DNA of 30,000 bases from Bigelowiella natans CCMP2755 (Eukaryota > Cercozoa > Chlorarachniophyceae), in NCBI GenBank assembly GCA_000320545.1, contig ADNK01002859.1, positions 1 to 30,000 of the forward strand. The letters run 5' to 3'. The notes under the pieces were generated by a model. It worked only from the letters and a program-made list of their open reading frames with translations, did no database searches and had not been told where the DNA came from. A program made the translations under genes and the position numbers. This document shows positions 1 to 11,583 of the stretch, piece after piece. The first letter of the stretch is position 1. Every line of letters starts with the position of its first letter.

Positions 1-135
1 ACCCTAACCCTAACCCTAACCCTCCTAACCCTGACCCTAACCCTAACCCTAACCCTAACCCTAACCCCTCGACCCTAACCCTAACCCTAACCCTAACCCT
101 AACCCTAACCCTCTGATCCTGACCCTGATCCTGAC
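1..135. repeat. Telomere, (CCCTAA)n C-strand, degenerate inner edge
   Basis: Tandem CCCTAA hexamers begin at base 1, so this is the left chromosome end of a species with TTAGGG-type telomeres. The array contains variants (CCTCCTAA, CCCTGA, CCCTCGA) and decays from about 112 into CTGATCCTGACC units. This is the usual pattern of a telomere whose inner repeats no longer match the telomerase template. Confidence 0.95.
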
Positions 136-746
136 CAGTTGTGCAAACTCCCTCTTAAAACGTAACCGTTTACGATCACTCCACGATGATGCTTGCCAGG
201 AACGATGGCATGAAACACGGTTGGGGAAAGGTGTTCGATGGCTGGAAGTTAGTGAATTGCATGCAGGGGAAAATCGTGGAACGTTCAAAGGACAGGGTGA
301 CAAAAGCTGACGTGCTCATGCAGGGTCACTTTGGGAGATGCATTCATCATGCATGCATGGGACAACGCAATGGTGTGATGTGTGCGTGCGTCGCACGTGC
401 ACGCACAATATCCATTATGCTTTCTTTTGCATCTCGTGCGTGGAAACAACTTTGGAGGTTGGAAATTTTGCACACATTCATGCGCTTTCACTTTCATAGC
501 AACAACTTTGGAGGTTGGAAATTTTGTGCATGCTTGGATGCGCATTCATTTTCATTGCTGCACACGCGATGCCCAATGCTTGGAATGTCATCATCGCAAT
601 TCTCCAAAATTGTCACTTATTATCGTCCGCACCTTTTCAAAAAAACGGATTGATTACGGAACAATGTCAATGATTTTTGATTTGATTTGAAAAAAAACAA
701 GTTTAACAACAGCATCGGTGACGTACATGTACTTCCTTGAATTCAA
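136..746. other. Subtelomeric spacer, no confident gene
   Basis: The stretch lies between the telomere and the 3' end of the first gene. Short open frames exist on both strands, but none shows family motifs or a supported splice structure. It is somewhat GC-richer than the rest, with many TGCATG and GTGCGT words, and contains one tandem duplication (445-556). Confidence 0.6.
445..556. repeat. 56-bp subtelomeric tandem duplication
   Basis: AACAACTTTGGAGGTTGGAA begins at 445 and again at 501. The remainder of the unit (a TTTGCACA/TTTGTGCA region, then ATGCGC and TTTCACTTTCAT-like words) is similar but diverged. It forms two tandem copies of about 56 bp. Confidence 0.75.
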
Positions 747-1482
747 TCATTCATTGATAGGGGTGCCAAATAGAACCTTCTCGTTGAGCTTCAGAGATGC
801 TTCTTTGCCCAATGGATAGTAGGGGTTGTGATACTTGAATCTGTAACCCAAAGCTCCTCTTCCTGTTTTCACATCTCTGTAGCTATCAAAGTGCTCGATA
901 CTCACCAATGAAGCTGAATGCTCATTGCCCAGAACTTCCTGATTCATCAGCATCAGAAAACAAAAATGAAATTTCACATAGTTACTGCAGATTTGGGCTT
1001 TCACCAGTATCGTTGCTTTGAATTTCTCCTCATCAAAAGTATAATTAGCGGCAGTATGTTGCTGATTGTCGTTCCAAAAGCTGCGACGGATATGATGTTT
1101 CAAATGGTTAATAAGCCATAATTCATGTATTGACAATGAACAATTGTGGGAAATCTAACCTGTTGTCGTAGTACCACTCTGGAGAATCAAGACCCCTTGT
1201 TTTACCATCCGGTATAAGTATTGTGTGCATCCACCCCTCTCTACTCATGCGCAGATGAAGAGGGAGGAGGAGAATAATGTATTATGACGGGGGAGAGAGG
1301 GAGGGAATGACGAGAAAATACAACAAGGAACCGTTGGCACCCCTCCCTATAGTCGTCATTATTAGACGTAATAAATCAACTAGAAAACACCTCAAACAAA
1401 CCAACCTATATGAATGACATATTTGGCGCGACAACAACGTTGTTCAATTCGACATCATCTTGCTACTACTTACTCCTCCTTT

Positions 1483-1517
<35 letters not shown>

Positions 1518-2487
1518 TCATCGGGCTTCGCTTATTCTGCCACTACTACTACATCCTCTTCATGCTGCTGACACTCAATCTACTGGCTGTATTCCTCTGG
1601 CTATTACTTACTTTTGCTGTTTCTTTTTCCGTTTTTTCTTCTTGTTGTTGTTCTTCTTCCCCTTGTTGCTCATCATATTTGATTCATCATCATCCTTGGG
1701 AGGATCTCCTCCTACCAGAAATTCCCTTGCTCCGTTCATATAACCTCTGCTCACATACCCTGATATAATTAGGATGCTACTATGTCTGTTTATAGATAAT
1801 CGTAGTTTTATGTGCACTACAGGTCCTGTTTACCAAGAGCTACTTCTTCAGTTGTTTGTAGGTGTAATATGATACAAGTAATAATTTATTTATTTCCCCT
1901 CCAAATATTTATGTATATACTTTAAAACACTATACAACGACCGACAGTCAATGAAGGCAAACTGTAAAACTGCCACTATCATTATGAGATCATAAGAGCG
2001 CACTAATAATAAAATGTAGAAAAGGGAAGAGCTACCCCCTCATGATTCATTTGCTGCTATATATATGCGTGATGTGTGGTTGGTACATATTATCGACTCA
2101 TACTTTCTACAAATGATAGGTACGTATGCTGTATCATTTTATTCTCAATATAGTTGTTGTTTTTGTATTATTTTCAATACCGAGTAGGTGGAGTTTCTCT
2201 CTATCTACTTTCTGTACGTCAGATATCAGAAGAGATGCATTTGCAGCAGCTAAATTTAAGTACCACGAATTACTATGACCACGAGGGTTATTTTCAACCT
2301 TTTATAAATAGAAAACAAATTAATATGTACTGCAAATGCATATCACTACTATATCTACGGATACTATTCCTTCCGGAGACTACACTTTACTATACTACTA
2401 CCACTACCACTACTACTACTACTAAGATTACTGCTACGACTACTACTCTTGCTGCTGCTGTATGTATGTATGTATATGTATGAATGT

Positions 2488-2518
<31 letters not shown>

Positions 2519-2860
2519 GTGGTTCCGCCTTGACCTTGAAGAAGGCTGATCATTATAGCTCCTCCATCCTCTGATAAAACCTTTCGAGCACTTACTAGAA
2601 AATCTGTTTTACGTAGTAGTAGCAGAAGTAAAAGGAGGAGGAGAGGAAGTATCAGTAAAGTAGTTTACAGTGATAGTAGCATTGGAAGAAAGGAGAGCAT
2701 AAACTGCCTGAGCCTCTGATGAGATGATGAGGAATTTCCAACTTCACCAGTGTATTCTGTTGTGTTGTGTTGTTGTTCTTCTTCTTAAAACTCCTTCACC
2801 AGTTTGTTGTGCTGTTGTTGTTTTTGTTCTTCTTCTTCTTCTTAAAAATCCTGCTACTAT

Positions 2861-2892
<32 letters not shown>

Positions 2893-4319
2893 GTAGTAGT
2901 AGTAGCGATCACACCGCTGAGTAGGGCTCGATGATGCTGTATCTGATTCCTTGCATGTTTTCTTGGTGGACTTTGTGGAAACATGAATACTATGCGATGA
3001 AATGTATTCTAAATATCATAAATAACAGCAGTGTAGAAAGAAAGAATAGTTCTGGTTTTAAAAGTTAAGCAATAGAATACGTATCAACCACACATAAGTA
3101 TCAGTAGTAGTTCATATTTATCTGATCATACACCTTTTGGAAAGTATCTTCCAGTCGGCGAGCATCAATCTAAATGATGAAAACATAAATTTAGCCATTA
3201 TTATAGAGTAACACAACAATAGATATGGTAAAGGGATAGAAGATGGATGTTGCATGCATAATATAAAGGCATGCATGCTGACACCTATCTACAAGAAGGT
3301 AGCAAAGGAAAATATATCATAGCTACTACTGCTTGCTAAACACAAGAGAACAAATAATCTAGAACTTTTCTGCTGCTGCTTCTTCAATATCATCGTCGTC
3401 ATCATATTCTTACTACACACAACTATCACTACAAGCATAAGTTCCGTTGATATTATCATTATAATTCTATCAATAGTCAATAGCAGCACTTGGTTGCTGC
3501 AGAGTAGATATTATAAGTTACTTTATAAGTTATATTGCTACTGCTGCTTCCTACTACTACCCCATGCATTATCTTGATTCTCTCTTCTTCTTCATCCTCC
3601 TTCTCCTTCTTCTCCTTCCATGCCTTGAGATCATTCAATATCTCCTCTACATGCGCATATTTTTCCCTAAATGATGTAGAGATTAATCCATTCATCGTAA
3701 ACCAAATGAATTTAGAGATTGATCATATGCTTTGACGGCACAGATTTTTTTTCAATTTTGACGATGTGAGAGACATAATTTCTACGGAATAAAGAAGATC
3801 TACAGATAATAGGGTACACTACCATAACAAATCTTTTAAAGAAACATAGAATATGAAATACAATTACGAACTTACTTGAGTTCTTGGAAAGTATCAAATG
3901 AGGTTGTTACTAGGTTTCTCGGATTGAGAGATGTCTAGTTATAACAACACAAACAACAACGGAATACTAACACAGATCTCTATAGTAGTTATACACATAT
4001 TTGAAATGCAAACCGATTGTTTTTAGGTTGACGACATATCATCGATACGGTAAAATAATTCAAAGAAAAGAACCAAATAAACATATGTCATAAGAACTAC
4101 ATACGTGATTAGCCATAGTACGTACTACTTATTACTACTACTACTACTACTACTACTACTACCATGAGTGCCCTTGAGTATGAGAAATCACCGTCTCCAA
4201 CAACCTGAACAAGTAACAATAGCAACAAAATCACCATCTCCAACAACCCAAACAAGAAACAATAACAACAAAATCACCATCTCCAACAACCCAAACAAGA
4301 AACAATAACAGGTTGGATT

Positions 4320-4358
<39 letters not shown>

Positions 4359-4366
4359 TTATTATA

Positions 4367-4409
<43 letters not shown>

Positions 4410-5456
4410 AATGTGTGTGTGTTATATGTTTACGGTTATCTAGAGGTAAGTAATCTGACATTATACTACCAAGATAGCATCCTTTGTGCCCTCCGACAAC
4501 CCTAAATCGAGAATAGAGCTCGAAAAATATTTGCCCCCCCCTGCCCCTCCTCTTCCTCCTTTCTGCTGCTGCTGCTGCTGTTTCATATCGTCGTTTTTAA
4601 CTCCTACTGAGGTACTAAGCCCACTTCTATTGCTACTGCTGTAACCATCGTTATTTGTCGTGAGACGACTTTTAATAATAACCCTGCCGTCATCTGACGG
4701 AGAAGGAGTAGAGGGTGAAGAGGTTGTGGTAGTTGCAATATTATCAGATGAGTACTTTTGCGCCAGCCTCCGACGTTTCTACCACCAGAAAGAGATAGTC
4801 ATCATCATACGTAGTAACAGAGTGTGAATATATAACATACTAATCATCATGCGTAGTAACAGAGTGTGAATATATAACATACTAATCATCATGCGTAGTA
4901 ACAGAGTGTGGATATATAACATACTAATCATCATGCGTAGTAACAGAGTGTGGATATATAACATACTAATGCTATAAGTAGTTGCTCAAATTGTGCCGTC
5001 TAATGAAGATGCTCGTGCAGCATTATGTTCACTACATGTATACATACATACATACATACATACATACAATAGTGTGCTCATTTCAGACGACAACGATACA
5101 AAATCCAGTATAATATTGTCTTCTAGTGCAGTATTCTAGTGAGAAGAGAGAGGAGATAAGAGACGAGACAGAAAACTTAATAATAACATCAGGGTTAGAT
5201 TGTTTACTGTGGTTTTGGTTGGAATCGAGGAGGTACTCATCGGAAAGGAAGATGATGATATCCAATTAATTTGATTCGTGAAGATTCTAGTACTAGACTT
5301 TTTCCTCCTTGCAGGGAGATTTAATAATGATATAGAACTGTAGTTGGCCGATGGCAAATAATGGCACGGGGAGGCGAAGGATGCTACTCTCTGTAGATGA
5401 TGTCGGCGATGAACACCACGTACCACTACTCTCTGAACAAGAGATAATATCATCAT
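747..5456 (-). CDS. FDXACB1: BMT5-like (DUF2431) methyltransferase fused to FDX-ACB domain
   Basis: Thirteen exons on the minus strand join in phase to 536 codons: 5456-5208, 4778-4470, 4204-4163, 3934-3876, 3666-3561, 3169-3134, 3008-2915, 2603-2518, 2298-2181, 1759-1612, 1240-1160, 1080-986, 934-747. Residues 1-83 are Arg/Ser-rich and hydrophobic, like a mitochondrial presequence; an in-frame TAA sits directly before this ATG. A low-complexity region with six Gln follows. Residues about 185-385 are a DUF2431 Rossmann domain: VVGDGDFSYSRAL (SAM motif I), NLVTTSFD, HGIDAR, a FMFPQSPPRKHARNQIQ segment, GQGGTT, NSW and the GY-containing end. A Lys-rich linker leads to an FDX-ACB fold at about 440-530 with SFW, FDEEKF, DSYRDVKTGR and YRFKY. 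DUF2431 includes yeast BMT5, an rRNA uridine-N3 methyltransferase, and FDX-ACB binds the tRNA anticodon in PheRS. The fusion matches FDXACB1, whose role is not settled. Exon 1 and the last acceptor are the least certain parts. Confidence 0.82.
1241..2512. repeat. Intronic microsatellites in the methyltransferase gene (3' half)
   Basis: (ACT)n runs at 1487-1517 and about 2387-2424, and a (TA)n run at about 2487-2513. The TA run begins six bases from the 5' splice site of exon 2603-2518 on the coding strand. The rest of these introns is AT-rich with no further recognised feature. Confidence 0.85.
2863..2905. repeat. (CTA)n.(TAG)n perfect palindrome
   Basis: A (CTA)n tract of about ten units switches directly into (TAG)n at about 2891, so about 15 bases on each side are exactly self-complementary. 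It lies in the intron 2604-2914, close to the donor of exon 3008-2915. A longer (CTA)n tract also abuts the donor of exon 4204-4163 at 4133-4162. Confidence 0.88.
4187..4311. repeat. 43-bp triplication over an exon acceptor (motif-I exon)
   Basis: ATCACC(A/G)TCTCCAACAAC recurs at 4187, 4230 and 4273, a period of exactly 43 bp. The gene-proximal copy contains the acceptor CAG and the first codons (VVGDGDF) of the methyltransferase exon 4204-4163. The two outer copies lie in the upstream intron. They carry GTTTGGG where the true copy has GTTCAGG, so they lack the AG needed to act as acceptors. Confidence 0.9.
4321..4423. repeat. (CA)n-(TA)n-(TG)n dinucleotide compound
   Basis: A (CA)n run at 4322-4353 is followed by TG units, a (TA)n run from about 4378 to 4403 and a further TG run. 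The CA and TG arms are complementary, so the segment can fold as a hairpin or cruciform. It lies in the intron 4205-4469. Confidence 0.9.
4803..4970. repeat. 42-bp minisatellite, four copies
   Basis: Four tandem 42-bp units start at 4803, 4845, 4887 and 4929, differing at only a few bases (ATACGT/ATGCGT, GTGAAT/GTGGAT). Because 42 is divisible by 3, the minus strand reads as an open repeat MLYIHTLLLRMMIS. That frame ends in a TAG forming the acceptor of exon 4778-4470, so I treat it as intronic and not protein. Confidence 0.93.
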
Positions 5457-5985
5457 TTAACATAGCAAACTAATTATTGGAATTATTGCGACACAAATGA
5501 AGAGCAAATCGAGAATATTTGACTTAACAAATAGTATATGATAGCATGTAGTATATGATCCATCATCACCTTTGTGGTTGTTCCAGCAATCACTATCTCT
5601 GGAGCAGCGATGTGACGAGTAGTAGTAGTAGTAGAGGAAAATAGGATTAGCCCGCCTACTGATAATGGACGTATGCTAACGACGATACTGCTAATAGGAA
5701 ATAGCAGCAGCGACACAAAATAACCTGCTGACAACACACAACAAACAAAACAATATCATTGCAGATGGGAAAATCTTCTCATTAGTCGCATACATACCAC
5801 AGTAATCTCTACATCAATAAGCCTCTGTGCACAGTAGGCAGTAGTACCTCCCGCTGTGAATAATTGGATTATTTTGGACTCCATAAACTACTTTTGTAGC
5901 CCCTCGCAACCAAGGATCGGAATAGGGGAAAAACCCGAACCAACAGCTGTGAAAGAAGAAGAAGAAGAAAGAAGCAAAAAGCGGT

Positions 5986-6021
<36 letters not shown>

Positions 6022-6479
6022 CCTTTACTACAGTTTGTTGGTAAAACATTTACCATCCTAAAAACACATTGTTACGGCATATAGCTGTCGCACACAATGA
6101 TAATACTCAAACGCATGCCGCACACACACACACACATACACACCACAAAGGGGGGGATGTTCGATTCGAACGAGCACCAGGTTGGTAGCTGTTGTTGAAT
6201 TCTGGTTGTGAATACAGGGCGTTTTCAAGGTGCGACAAGCAAACAAAGACCTAGAACTAAAAACAAACGAGGTAATAACTAACTCCTCACAGACGACGTG
6301 CAGTAATTTGTTACCCCCCCTCCTATCTCTTCTTCTTCGTCATCATTTTGTAGATTGCACGTTTCTATTGATTGCAGAAACGATTCCACCACATTTTTTT
6401 TTATCATCTTAGTGGGTAAATAAATCCCCAATCCCCCGTTATACTCAGAAATTGGTGCGCGAGAGACGGATCCTTAACG
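5457..6479. promoter_or_regulatory. Divergent intergenic region, probable shared promoter
   Basis: The region separates the 5' ends of the minus-strand methyltransferase gene and the plus-strand homoaconitase gene, so promoters for both should lie here. No TATA box or factor site can be assigned with confidence. It holds a (GAT)n tract (5986-6020), a short (CA)n run near 6120-6136 and a few GT-AG-flanked open segments on the minus strand (e.g. 5575-5737 and 5850-5960) that might be untranslated or coding upstream exons. No family motif supports them. Confidence 0.45.
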
Positions 6480-7493
6480 ATGAGCATGAACCTTGTAGAA
6501 AAGCTTGTTGCCCGAGCCATAGTGCGAAATGGAGGTAGCACTAGCAGCAGTATTGGACGTAAAGTTTCAGCTGGGGAATTCGTCGCAGTTCGGCCGTCTC
6601 ATGTTCTGACTCACGACAATACAGCTCCTGTTATCTCAAAATTCAATACCATTGGTGCCAAAAACGTGAAAGACCCAAAACAGCCGGTCTTTGTGCTAGA
6701 TCATAACGTGCAGGTTGTTGTTCCTGCTATTGCTTCTGTACAGCCCTAATTACTACGCACAACAATACTATATATCGACAACGACAATACAGTCCTCGTT
6801 TGTAAGGCATTGCTTCTTCATTGTAAGAAGCAATCAATATAAGAATGATAGATTATTGCCGTCATTAACAATAAAATAGATAATTGCAAGAAGCAAGACC
6901 TCGTTAATCATCAGATTCTACACATGACTGTGATAACGAAGAAATGCGAGATTACTCCTCTTTTTTAATACCAGGACAAGAGTGAAAAAAACCTTGCCAA
7001 ATATCGTTCGATACAGGAGTTTGCATCTCAGCATGGTTATCATCGTCTTCATCGTTATCATCATTATCATCATCATCATCATCATCACCACCATCCTCTT
7101 CTTCTTTTTCCAAAAGAGAACAGTCAGATAGTAAATTTGTCTCTTCTAATCTTTTCTAATGAATCCTATATGAAATGTAGTGTGTGTTGTCCTTATATGC
7201 ATTGATGTGTGTATTAGGCATCGACTTTTACCCTGCCGGAAGAGGAATAGGTCATCAAGTTATGGTGGAGGAAGGTTATTACTGCTGTGTCCTTAATGCC
7301 TTAAAAAGAAAAATATAGTCGCTGATGAAGTGAATCAGTTATTGCTTACTTACCACCCTCATTATTATTCTAAGGATATGCATTCCCTGGAAGTTTCGTA
7401 GTTGGATCTGACTCACACTCCAACATGTAACAAATTATGAAATTATGATGCTGGAAATTCTCACAATAAATGTTCTTCTCTGTCACAAGTAGC

Positions 7494-7537
<44 letters not shown>

Positions 7538-7721
7538 TCTCTATTATACTTTGTGTGTGTGTGTGTGTGTAAGAGAGAGAAAGGGAGAGATAGAGAGAGG
7601 GAGGGGAGGGGGGGGGAGAATGATGGATCTTATTCACCTTTCAGCAACCCACTTTCATTCTTCCTCCCCCCAAATCCTAACGCAGTTAAATGGTTAAAAA
7701 CAGCGCAATAACGACGACCAT

Positions 7722-7756
<35 letters not shown>

Positions 7757-9455
7757 TTACTCCTCGTCACTTATTAGGTATGGGGGAATTGGTTGTCTTG
7801 GAACTCCAGTAACTACTAACTAATTAATAATTAATAGTTATCGTACGTTGTAGTAGCACTTGTTATGATGAAAAATTACTATCAATGAGATACATATCCG
7901 AGAAAGCAGCAGCAGCAGCAGCAGACGGCTACTAATTACCGTGTTATTAAATAAACTTGGTGATGGCGATGATCATCCAATTATTAGGTGGTGAGGACAG
8001 ATGCTGCAGCAATATGGGCTACAGAGCAAACATGGTGGCAGGTCATAGAGGAGGAGGAGGAGGAGGAGGAGGAGGAGGAGGAGTAGAAGGAGTAGTATGA
8101 TTAAAATGTCATGGATGATGATGATGATGAACATATATGATGTATGATCAGGTTCCTCCTGTAGCTCTCGTACGACTAGAAGGTAAACTTAGGCAAGGAG
8201 TGACAGGTAGTATTTTGAGTAGATACTACTATGTGTTATCCTCCTCCTCTCCTCTAATCCCCTCCCTCTGCTAACGTCGTAACAACACACTTCTTCATAT
8301 CATACTGTTTGATTGATGAAATATCACACTTCTTCATATCATACTGCTTATTTATTGATGGATGCTATGCTTTGTTGCTGCATTGCTGATGTGTTATTGA
8401 ATTAGGGAAAGATGTTATCATCACTCTGTGTGGATTATTCAACACTGATCAAGTGCTAAATCATGCGGTAGGTTGTTTGTTTGAGTAGGGGAATAGGGGA
8501 GAGGGGGTGATGGCTTACGATAGTTCTTCTAGGGAATAGGGGAGAAGGGATGATGGCTTACGATAGTTCTTCTAGGCAATAGGGGAGAAGGGATGATGGC
8601 TTACGATAGTTCTTCTAGGCAATAGGGGAGAAGAGATGATGGCTTACGATAGTTCTTCTAGGCATATACCTATTCTTATTCGAAAGTTATGATACTACGC
8701 ATATATCTGTTCTTATTTTAAAGTTGAACCATGCAATTTACCGACCAAGGAAGAAAAATATCATGATTTTATTCCCAACTCGTTTCTATGTTTTTATCCT
8801 TCCTCTCCCTCCCCCCCCCGCCACTTCTAACCCCTCTCTTCTTCTGATCGTTTTCAGGTTGAGTTTGTAGGTGAAGGTAATAGATTGATTACGTTGCAGC
8901 ATGATTGATTAGTTGAGCGCTAGTAGATTGCTAAAGTAAAGCGCTAGTAGATTGCTAAAGTAAGAATGGGTTGTTGATGTTTTGCTCAATCCTTTTTTAT
9001 TGTCGTTGTTCTAGTTGACCACCACAAGCAGTATCAGTATCACCACCAGCAGCAGAAATCTTACGCTCTACTCACTTCTTTAATACTTTCTTAGGTGTTC
9101 TTTCTCTCTCTGTAGATGAAAGACTAACAATCGCTAATATGACTACAGAATGGGGGTAAGTAGTGATCGTGGTGCTCACTATACGCACATAATCATTATT
9201 GTATAGGATTAATTATGATTATTACTGCTTTTGTTATTGCTATGTTGTGAGAAGTTTTAAGTTGAGAGTGCTAACAACTTTTGATACTGCTGCTACTACT
9301 ACTACTACTGCCTAGTACTACGTGTAAACAACAACCTGGCTATCATATATATATTTTATAACATGCACAATACTCATCGTTATCAATTATACAACAGCAC
9401 AAGTAGCCTTCCTGAATCATTTCAATGTATTACATGAGAGAAGTATCAGATTGAT

Positions 9456-9493
<38 letters not shown>

Positions 9494-9970
9494 TATATAT
9501 TTCACACAGAGCCCTTGCGGGTGTGTTCCCAATTGACAAAGTTACTGAAGAATGGCTGCGGTCGGATATATTTACGATAGTTATATTACACTGATATTAA
9601 TTGTATTTTCGTTAATGGGGAAGGGGAGGGGGATTAAGTGATTGTGTAGTATCTCATCAACAATCATAATAAACATTATCAGAAGCCATTAATTACTATT
9701 CATTGTAGATTAGCATAGTAGAAATTATAATAAGTAACCCTATCATCATCATCACCACCACCACCATCATCATAGAAATCAAATTGTTATTAGGAGCCGT
9801 GAGAAGAAGCTCAAGGGAGAACATGCAAGGATAAACGCAAAGGTACTATTGTTATTTCTAATAGTGTTTTACTGCTATCATTGCTAAGGAAACACTCGTC
9901 AAGTAATTTATTAGTGTGGTGTGTGATGATATAAGCATCAACAATTGTTAAATAATATGTGTGTTGCTAC

Positions 9971-10006
<36 letters not shown>

Positions 10007-11526
10007 TACCGCTAATGACGACCTTCATTCTAGTTATATTATAGTTTTCATTATTCCTCTTGCCTCCTCCCCTTACTTGTTATCAGAGTATCGATGATCT
10101 ATTCTCCGATTTGCCTGTGGCGGACGAAGGGTAATAATAGTAGTAGTAATACTGATAGTAATGGTTGTTGGAATTAGTTGGTATTATAGCAGTAGTAGTA
10201 GTAGCAGCAGTTGCAGTTGTTATCGTTTGTAAAATTTCTGTATTTTGTTTCTCCTGAATAACCATCATTACTACTTACTTTCATCTTCACTTCAGATTTA
10301 TTCTATACTCTATTTAATATATCCATAACTATGTGTATATCAACCTACAATTTCTTCTTATAACAAATAAACAACATAATCAGCGCAAAATATGCAAAGG
10401 AAATGGTATTGGATTTAGCAAAAGTCGAGCCACATGTTTCAGGTTTATTTTGCAAAATAAAAATTGTGGCATGCTGGTGATGGTGATCTTACTTGAATAT
10501 ATCTTCGTATGTGTACTAATAATAATCCCAACAACACGAAGAAGTATCGTTCTATTTTGTACTAATAATAATCCCAACAACACGAAGAAGTATCGTTCTA
10601 TTTTGTACTATGGAAATCTTCCGACTACTTTTACAACTACTACTACTACCTACTACTACCACCACCAAATGCTACTGCGACATCACACTGTTCCTTGCAG
10701 GTCCCAACCATGTAAAAGTCATGAAAAGTGTCAGCGAAATCGAGAAAGAAAACGGTATGCAATAGAGGAGTAGTAGTAGTAGTAGCAGCAGTGGTAATAG
10801 TAGTGGTAGTGGTACTAGCTATAAAACGATATGACATTGATGTAGCTTGATTGATCACACTTTGAGCACACACATTTCGCAACCTACCAACTATTAGCTC
10901 ATCATATATTTACGATGGTGATGAAGTGCATACTCACTACTATAAATTAGTAGCGTGTATGTAGTAGCAGTAGTAGTAATAGTAATAGTAGTGAGTATGC
11001 ATTTCATCATCATCGTAAATATATGATGAGCTAATAGTTGGTAGGTTGCTACTAATTTAGATAATGTGATGATAAAAATGATATTAAGTAACAATAATAG
11101 TAAAAATGAATAGAAGTTGTATTAGTTATAATGACCATTATTTGTTGTTGTTGTTGTTGTTGTTGTTGTTATTTTTGGTTGGTGTTCGTGTTATTATTGC
11201 AGTGAAAGTACACAAGGCCTACTTGGTTTCTTGCGTGAATTCCAGAGCAGAGGTAGAGAGAATAATGAAGCTATTATTCTTCTCACTTATTATTATTACC
11301 TACTTACTTACCATTCACCTGCTGCTGCTACTACTGTCATAAATATGATAGATACTGATCTGATTATTCACAATTCGAGTGATGATTATAATCAGGACAT
11401 TGCACAGGCAGCAGATATTGTTAAAGATAAAACAGTTGCAAAGGGGGTAAGTATACTATTTCCAGTAGCAGCAGCAGCAGCATATTTGTTATTTCTAAGA
11501 GTTGTTTGATAAGAGGCACACACTCA

Positions 11527-11583
<57 letters not shown>

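Noticed and set aside
1-303. Minus-strand frame from the telomere repeat (LGLGLG)
   Set aside because: It is the translation of the telomeric hexamer.
3712-3897. Minus-strand frame with SSLFRRNYVSHIVKIEKK as an exon of the methyltransferase
   Set aside because: The flanking exons (ending at 3876 and starting at 3666) join in phase and match the family without it. It lies in the intron between them.
4779-4964. Minus-strand frame reading MLYIHTLLLRMMIS four times as a repeat protein
   Set aside because: It is the translation of the 42-bp minisatellite. It ends in a TAG that forms the acceptor of a well-supported exon, and the gene model treats it as intron.
5483-6056. Minus-strand open segments with splice-like edges (e.g. 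HIAAPEIVIAGTTTK) as extra 5' exons of the methyltransferase
   Set aside because: Tested phases between neighbouring segments bring in stops, and the ATG at 5456 has a stop directly upstream. They remain possible only as untranslated exons.
8492-8663. Regular repeats as a CRISPR array
   Set aside because: The 43-bp units are head-to-tail with no spacers, and the DNA is eukaryotic with introns and telomere.
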